From: Apoda limacodes
Taxonomy: Eukaryota; Arthropoda; Insecta; Lepidoptera; Limacodidae
DNA: 64,000 nucleotides
Direction of reading: 5' to 3'
Assembly (NCBI GenBank): GCA_946406115.1
Contig: OX291545.1
Span: 26,097,153-26,161,152, forward strand
Positions 57,524-64,000 of the stretch are shown in pieces; within the stretch, counting starts at the first letter, position 1, and each line of letters starts with the position of its first letter. Under the pieces are notes generated by a model. It was given only the letters and a program-made list of their open reading frames with translations, ran no database searches and was not told where the DNA came from. The position numbers and the translations under genes were made by a program.

Positions 57524-60500
57524 ATGGAATCTACTATAGATGGATCATTAGTGACGCAATCTTTAAACTATCATGGCCAGCAGCTGCAAAAAACGTGGGA
57601 GTCTGAAAGAGGGGAAGATGAACTGTCGAAGATTGGTGTTGGTGTCCTTGATTTTGCTGTGTACCAAAGTAGACACAAGCATTTGACGTTTCAAGACCGT
57701 GGTAAAAGGCTAAAGCTCCACCAATTTATTGCTAAGGAAGCTAATGCGCTATTTGACGCTTCATTACTTGAGGAAACCCCGTCGTCGTCTAGCTTGGGAG
57801 CTGATGCTACTACACCAGAAGATAGTAAGTTCTTACGTTAACGTATCTAACGCCTATAACGCACTGCAGGTGGCTTGCTTAGTGCCTAGCATGTCTCCAG
57901 GCAATTTTTTCAAAGAAATTAAAGTTTGTGATAAACTACAATTCTCTTATGTTTGTACCTTTGAAACAGTTGCCTGAGGAATTGCTAGGGTCTAACTAAA
58001 CAAGTGAACAAGGGTTAGGTGCTAAGGAAGCCATCCAGTGTTTGCAGCTTTACCACATATCTACATGTAACATTACTTTAAATTCTTGATTTTGGCCCAG
58101 TCATGGGAGCAGGACTGTAGATGAATTATAAAGTACCAAGTCAGGGTAGTTTCTATTTATACCAAAGTTACAAGCAGAAAGATTAACCCAAGCATTTATA
58201 ACATGTAGTTTTCTAATGTTCCTTAATTATGTAAGTAATAAGTTTTAAAAGAGATTGTTAATTTTTATTTCAGATTTGTTTGCTCTGATGCCACCTTTTG
58301 AAACATTTTTGAATGTTGATAAAACAGCAAGACTGAGGCACTTCTTTGAAGTAAGTAGCCAACATTAGTAACATACTTGTGCTTAGGAAATTGAGTGTCC
58401 AACAGTTTTGAAAAAACCAACTTGGCATGTTAATTTTTTCACCAACAAGATTCCTACATTAACCGTATCTTTAGCAGAGGGGATTTTCACCCTTTACTAA
58501 GAGGTTTCTTAGGAATTTCACTACATTATCTAAATACAGGTTTCCCTTATCAGATCCTCTCACTGTAAATTTTTCTTATTTACAGTAACATTTGTTTTAT
58601 CTTGTTATAGAATGTGAAGACTGGAGAACTAATAATTGGAGCTGTCATCAACAGAACAGCTTCAGGAATGATGTTAAAGGTGTTGTGCACAGCAGGTCCA
58701 ACTTCCAGATATGTTGCAGACATCAATGTGAAGGTATTGTTGCACAATGTTTTGTAATGTTACTAGCTTTAACCTAGTTCTGGGGTGTTTCCATTTGATG
58801 GCATTTAGTTAAGAGTTCTAGATTTTTTTTATGTAAGATATAGTATTTAGAACACATTTAGTCCAATCCAAAATATGTGGAAGCTTTTAGTTATATAGAT
58901 ATTAATTTACATAAAATCTCAAAATTATAGGTTAGATGTTTCACCCTACCACACCTACAACAGTCAGGTTAGGTTAGAAGCAAGCTCCTGCATTAAACCT
59001 TCATGCACAGAAAAAAAAAAGAGTTTCCAAGTTCTATTCCTCCAAAATAATTGCACTCAGTCAAGAAATTCAAATATTTTGGACATCTTTTATTCACAGA
59101 AGGCAATATTATTTCCTTAAATTAAATCCTATTCCTTATATTATAAATTTCATTTATATCAATCGAAATTGATAGACTTCTTTTCGTATGAACAAATTTT
59201 TTTTTTAACCAAATGTCATTGTTAGAGCATTAAATCTTAATGTGGACTGTATTAAATTGAAATTTTTATGTTGGGTGGCTCGGGTGTAATTGACTCAGTT
59301 TAGAACGGTGAACTAATACAGTTGTTCACATAATATTAGAGATGGATGACTTACCATAGTTCTTTCTGTGATGTGCAACTCGTCGGCAATCTTACCTCGT
59401 AGCTACTAGGCCGTTCGCTTATAACGTTCTCAATCGCCAACACAAGCACTTGAAAACTATGATGTTTATTTTCAGTATTTATATTAATTAGTAATTATCT
59501 CAATTTTAAAACGGGAATGAATATTTGCGTGCCATCTACAACCCACGACAACAACAACAACAACCCGATGCTAGGGATGTTCTCATAACGATCTAGTGAT
59601 ACGAAAGTAGTGCATGAACTTTATAATCAACTTAATTTATACGAAAAGTGAACAGTCATGTTTTTTTAAAACTGAATGAACCTCATTACTGTCCTTTGTA
59701 GGATTTCGTGTTGGGTTTTAAATTTAAATAATTGTTTATGGTTTTGTGCTCCAAATTAGTAAGAGTTTATGCAAGAAACCTAAACTTAATTATTATCTGA
59801 GATTTTAAAAGCTTGTAGCCCAGTTGCATTCGTCTATCTGAAACAATAAGCTAAGTTAAGCAACGTCAAGCGTGGTCAGTACTTGGATGGGTGACCACTT
59901 AGTGGCACACTTTTCTTTCTTCCATGTTTAAGATGAGAATAGCTACTAGCTCGACAAACATCCCTAGTGCAGTAGACTGACTCTATATGGCCCAAGCCTC
60001 CAGAAATAGCCTGTGCCCCTGCAGTAGAGGGCTCTTACAACGGTTAACTTCATATTATTTTAAACATTTAAGAGAAATAATATCTTGGATGAAGCAAATA
60101 TTTGTTGGTGCATATATGAAACGATATTCTCTTGGTTCAACTAATTCTTTTTATTCTGCGTGGTTATTATTCCTAACCAGAAATCTTGTTACATCCTGAC
60201 AGTCAACTTTGACTCTCAATTCTAAATCCATATAACAGGGTTGAGGGGGTTCCACAGCTTACCCTCTCCCAAAGATGTCCTAATTAGATTTTAATTATTG
60301 ATTTGTAATGAACATAATCAGCTTAGAATCATAGTTTAACTGAAATGTTAGTTGATTCATAGGCCAGGTGCAACAATTTCATTTTATGTATGTTTGTTCA
60401 CATATTTCTAATAAACTAGTAAACACATTATAATTATTCTTTTAACCAACTTCAAAAAAAAATGAACTGAATTGGAGGTGCTCCCATATTAATGTTACAA

Positions 60501-63500
60501 ATTTAAATTTTAACTTTTGTAGAAAAACAATAATATATGTTAATTTGGATTTGGAACTGATTTTATGTTGATGATTGCATAAAATTTTGATCTATTATGG
60601 ATATTTTTAGTGTATGAGAAAAAAAAGGAATTTTTCACTCAAAAGTAATAAATAAATAATAGATGCAATAAAATGGTAATAATAATTACTTATTTCCAAA
60701 AATCTGATCAGAATTACAGTTTGAAATTAGTGTCATGCAATTGAAGTGTGTAATAAACTGTTAGGTAATAGAAACCAAATTCAAACTGTAATTCAAATCA
60801 GATTTTTGGAAAAAAGTAATTATTTTTACCTCGTTTTTGATGGCGGTTGTTTTTTTGTTTTTGTTTGTGTAAATTATTTTAAATTAGAGTTCCTTAAGAT
60901 ATATTATTATATTGAGTTTTTAACACTTGCTTGGTGCTTGTTGTACATACCTGCTGCATGGGTAAAGGGCTGTCTCCATGAAAAAAGGAAGGTTAGGCTG
61001 CAGTTCACCATGCTTCCCAATGCAGATTTAGAGGATATTGTTTAGCTATTGGCTTAGCAACAGCCATTTACAAAGTACATAATAATGATTTTTCTTTGGT
61101 ACCGATTGGCGAAGGTAGCCAAGGTGGCACGTTGCAAGCGTCGTGGATAGGATGCTGATAGTTCGCCACTCTAGTTCATAATGTACCTTATTGTTTTTCT
61201 GTCTACATATTTCTTTTGTCAACAGGCATTTTTACCTGTGACAAATATCATACCAGCGGTGGACAAGAAAAATGTATCAAGAAACTACCTCATGAATGAT
61301 ACTGTTTGCTGTGAAGTAATTGAAGTAATTCCAGACACGGACAAAATGGTTTGCGGCATGAAAGGAGTAACTCGGGGTCCCGACGATCCCCCGCCTAAGC
61401 CTCCGCTTGGACTTCTCAGCACTGATGACTTCCCACTTGTGTACAAGTATGTACTCTTGACAAATCCAACATTTCATGTGATCGCATTACCTACACCGTT
61501 TTTACAGGATTTTGTGGGACACTGTTTGTTTTCTATTTGTGGACTCTTAAACTATAAAAACAGTGGTTCTTTTGAGTAAAAATAGGGCACTTGAAACTGT
61601 TTACTTAAATAAAAAATGTCCCATAAGAGTGATATTGGGAGCTAAGCACTGGAACCAACATCCTTTCAATTGAGTTGGAAAAGAATTACCTCTGATTTTA
61701 TAGACTGGAGTATCTTCAGTTTGGTTGGCTATCATTTTGTGTATAAATAGATAGGCATGTTTGTTATATATATGAGTACAAAAAGAGTTTTGCTTATAAG
61801 TATATATTTTCACTGGTTTCTGGTCACTTTTCAGTATAAGTTGATATCACTGTTCACCAAACTTGTGAAAATGATTTCATTGGTATTATAAAAAATAATT
61901 GATTGAACACACAAAGCATATCATGTTTGGGTAATTGAAGGACTCGTTTTGGAAGATAACACACTCATTGAACTAACTGAAGATTATAATCCAGATGTAG
62001 GAAGTTGAAATCATTTACACATTAATTATAAAAATTGAAGCAGGTCAGTACTATGATATAGGATCACTACGTTCTAATATCTGAAAGGATACTTTTTACT
62101 CTGTATTAAAGCTAATATTTAATATTCCAGCATTATCTCAACCATAATGATTGGACATTTAATAATGAGCATTTATTGGATATTGGAGTTTTTGTTTGTA
62201 ATAAATGGACTAGCTACCTGCCGTTATTTATTTAGCTCATGTGAGGCTCCCGAAACTACACAATAGTTGACAAGACGATCCGGGCTGCAGTTTGTATCAT
62301 TAATGGAACAGCTCCTTTACTTGCTGTCTATGGAAGCTGCTGTCATTATTTTAGGGTGTTCTTTTCTAGGTATAGCAACAATTTCCAAGACCTGTTATGT
62401 CACACACTTCTGCCGCTGTAATACTGAGACATTTTGGTAATATTAATGTGATATTATCAAGGCCACAACAACTGTTATAATGACCTTCTATTTGTGTGTG
62501 AATGACAATAAACAAATGCAATAAAATAAATTTTTTGAACAGCTCCATTGGAACAGGTGAGGATTACGTATGTGTGACATTACGAAGATTCTTTTAATAG
62601 GATACTTATGTTTAAAAGTAAATTTATCTGTTAAATTACGAATAATTAGACTTAACTGACTTCTTCAGACAAAAGGACACAATAAGTTATTGTTCAGCTT
62701 GATTTTACCATTAATTATATTTTGTGTAATAGGAAAACAATGGATATGAAGGGAGAAAGTTACGAAGCAATTCTGGAGAAGAGTCCTGGCTTCAATAACC
62801 CGAACTGCGTCCAATACCTTTCTGAACTCCTGGGAATCTCCAATATGCATTGTACGAACTTCCCAACTTTGAGGTTAATATACATTTCCTTTTATTGATT
62901 AATCTTAAAGTGACTGCAGTCTATGACCATTGACCCAATGTCACCTGACTGAGAATCTTAACACAATGGAATTGCAGCTTAATTATTTTATATTTATTTA
63001 ATTTAAGGCAACATAAAGTTTAAAAGAAATCAAGACTTTATATCTTATTTTATATTTATACTTGTGGAATCCTAAATCTTATTTTTATTTCTGTAGGGGA
63101 GGTTTCTCACCACAAGAATATGCTGATGAACTTCGTCAAGCTCAGGCAAGCAAATGGGCATTCAGATCTGTAGCTGAGGGCATAGAGCATTTCAAAGCCG
63201 GCAGACATTCAGAAGCTTTCCAATGCCTCAATAAGGCTTTAAGCATTGACCCGAGAAATGTGGAAGGACTCGTTGCACGAGGCGCTCTTTACGCAAACAG
63301 TGGAACATTCAAGAAAGCTATTGAGGACTTTGAAACATCGCTCAAACTGAACCCAAACCATGCTAATGCAAGAAAGTATTTGGGCGAGACACTAGTTGCA
63401 CTAGGACGTAGTTATGAAGATGAAAATAAGATAACCGAAGCACAAAAGGCATATGAAGATTGTTTAGCTATCATTCCATTCCATGAAGAAGCTCAGAATT

Positions 63501-63773
63501 CCTTAGATTTTCTGAAGAGTAAAAGTTCTATTACTAAACCTCTCATAGAACCTGCAGAGTTGCTGTTGCCTGGTCTGACAGGTGCCAAATCATTTGAGAT
63601 GAAAGAAACTCTAAAACAATTGCTGAATCTGACAGAGAAAAAAGAGAAGAAAAAGAAGAAGAAGCGTGGGAAAGGTAAGAAGAAACGCTCAAGCAGTTCA
63701 TCTTCTTCATCCAGTGATTCTTCAAGCTCAAGTTCTTCATCAGATTCGTCATCTTCTTCATCAGACACTAGTG
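57524..63773 (+). CDS. TTC14: TTC14 homologue (S1 domain and TPR protein), 3' end beyond window
   Basis: Coding exons: 57524-57824, 58274-58350, 58611-58733, 61226-61446, 62733-62873 and 63097-63773, all with AG acceptors and GT donors and matching phases. Together they give 513 codons plus one base. Exon order and text follow vertebrate TTC14. The N-terminus carries [32 protein letters not shown] lies at about residue 110. An S1 RNA-binding fold spans residues 128-220, starting [18 protein letters not shown] and including FLPVTNIIP. Next come [19 protein letters not shown] and three TPR motifs (about 309-421), with LVARGALYA and [11 protein letters not shown] the most conserved. The chain ends in a Lys-rich run and then a Ser/Asp-rich tail, as in the family. 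The human protein is 770 residues, so about a third lies outside. The family's role is poorly known; S1 and TPR suggest RNA and protein binding, and the tail resembles splicing-related proteins (inference). The start ATG is the first in the exon with good homology. An AG at 63946 could act as the next acceptor but would give a stop after ten codons. Confidence 0.93.
59811..60040 (+). mobile_element. 5S-rRNA-derived SINE, copy 3 (best preserved)
   Basis: After the head CTTGTAGCCCAGTTGCATTC and GTCTATCTGAAACAATAAGC come AAGTTAAGCAACGTCAAGCG and TGGTCAGTACTTGGATGGGT with GACCAC. That is a near match to the 5S rRNA internal control region (GAAGTTAAGCAACATCGGGC, GTGGTTAGTACTTGGATGGG). The body continues GCTACTAGCTCGACAAACAT and ends CCTGTGCCCCTGCAGTAGAG. 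Transcribed in the same direction as the host gene. It is not a 5S gene: only the central third of 5S is present. Confidence 0.85.
60683..60822. mobile_element. 140-bp foldback MITE in TTC14 intron 4
   Basis: Arms 60683-60728 and 60777-60822 are inverted copies complementary at 42 of 46 positions, with a 48-base centre. The element begins TAATTACTTATTTCCAAAAA and ends in the inverse, so a TA target duplication, as in Tc1/mariner-type MITEs, is possible. Confidence 0.8.
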
Positions 63774-64000
63774 GTAAGATTTAAAATATCTTCAACATAA
63801 AAGACTAATACTACATTTAATGTAGAATCAATTCTTGTTTGATACCTTATAATTATTTTACAACTTATACAAACACAACCATGAAAGATCACTATAAATT
63901 AGAAACATTAGTAAAAGTATTATTTACTATACTACTAAATACACAGGGTTAGTGACGTCACTAATGCTGTACTCGTAGATTTTTGGTAAACTATTTTTTT

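Larger units (their letters stand above)
58734..61225 (+). other. TTC14 intron 4 (2.5 kb) with insertions
   Basis: Longest visible intron of the gene, from AAG|GTATTG to AACAG|GCATTT. It holds a 5S-derived SINE (59811-60040) and a foldback MITE (60683-60822). The other introns are 449, 260, 1286 and 223 bases. I recognise no mobile element in those. Confidence 0.8.

Noticed and set aside
58965..58982. Telomere-like GGTTAGGTTAG
   Set aside because: Only two units of the insect TTAGG repeat inside a gene intron; chance.
59848..59897. Possible 5S rRNA gene
   Set aside because: Only the central part of 5S is present, it continues into a SINE body, and sister copies share that body.
63947..63980. 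Seventh coding exon of TTC14 after the AG at 63946
   Set aside because: It would add ten residues and stop, far short of the family length. The true next exon probably lies beyond the window.

Overview
The window looks like an AT-rich stretch of insect nuclear genome, most probably from a moth or butterfly (Lepidoptera). That call rests on repeat families I recognise from lepidopteran genomes: Helitron-like elements that open with TAATATTATAAATGCGAAAG and end in AAAGCTAGT, the repeat carrying GGGTTCCGTACCC, RTE elements ending in AYVQQWT, and LINE tails of TTTGAC units. There are no operons, CRISPR arrays or prokaryotic signals.

One gene is certain. The right end (57.2 kb to the window edge, + strand) carries the 5' two thirds of a TTC14 homologue. 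It has an untranslated first exon and six coding exons whose splice sites and phases all join. The visible protein has a conserved N-terminal region, an S1 domain, three TPR repeats and a Lys-rich then Ser-rich tail, and it runs off the window. Two weaker gene signals lie on the - strand: an intact THAP zinc-finger reading frame (37.5-37.8 kb), and a TATA box, initiator, leader and 14-codon first exon ending in a GTAAGT donor at 49.26-48.94 kb.

Almost everything else is mobile-element debris. From left to right: a 745-bp terminal-inverted-repeat element with a LINE 3' end inside it (0.6-1.4 kb); a pogo/Tigger element (1.6-2.4 kb); a duplicated 190-bp repeat (7.5 and 8.85 kb); a 5S-rRNA-derived SINE (12.3 kb) and a short minisatellite (13.35 kb); a 380-bp tandem duplication (14.3-15.0 kb); a LINE RT remnant (17.1 kb); a dense zone of Helitron-like copies, LINE fragments and simple repeats (20-32 kb) with a mariner remnant (31.3 kb); the THAP frame followed by two LINE remnants (38.4-41 kb), one of them flanked by a 15-bp target-site duplication; a mariner remnant (46.5-47.3 kb); a second 5S-derived SINE (49.3 kb); a candidate 2.2-kb inverted-repeat element holding a perfect 30-bp palindrome (51.7-53.9 kb); a LINE remnant (54.1-55.2 kb); and a 165-bp tandem array (55.9-56.8 kb). 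A third 5S-derived SINE and a 140-bp foldback MITE sit in TTC14 intron 4.

I see no new multi-gene system. The least explained items are the 51.7-53.9 kb element with its palindrome, the intact THAP frame and the promoter-like block at 49 kb. Repeat boundaries are read by eye and may be off by tens of bases unless exact arms or duplications are given.
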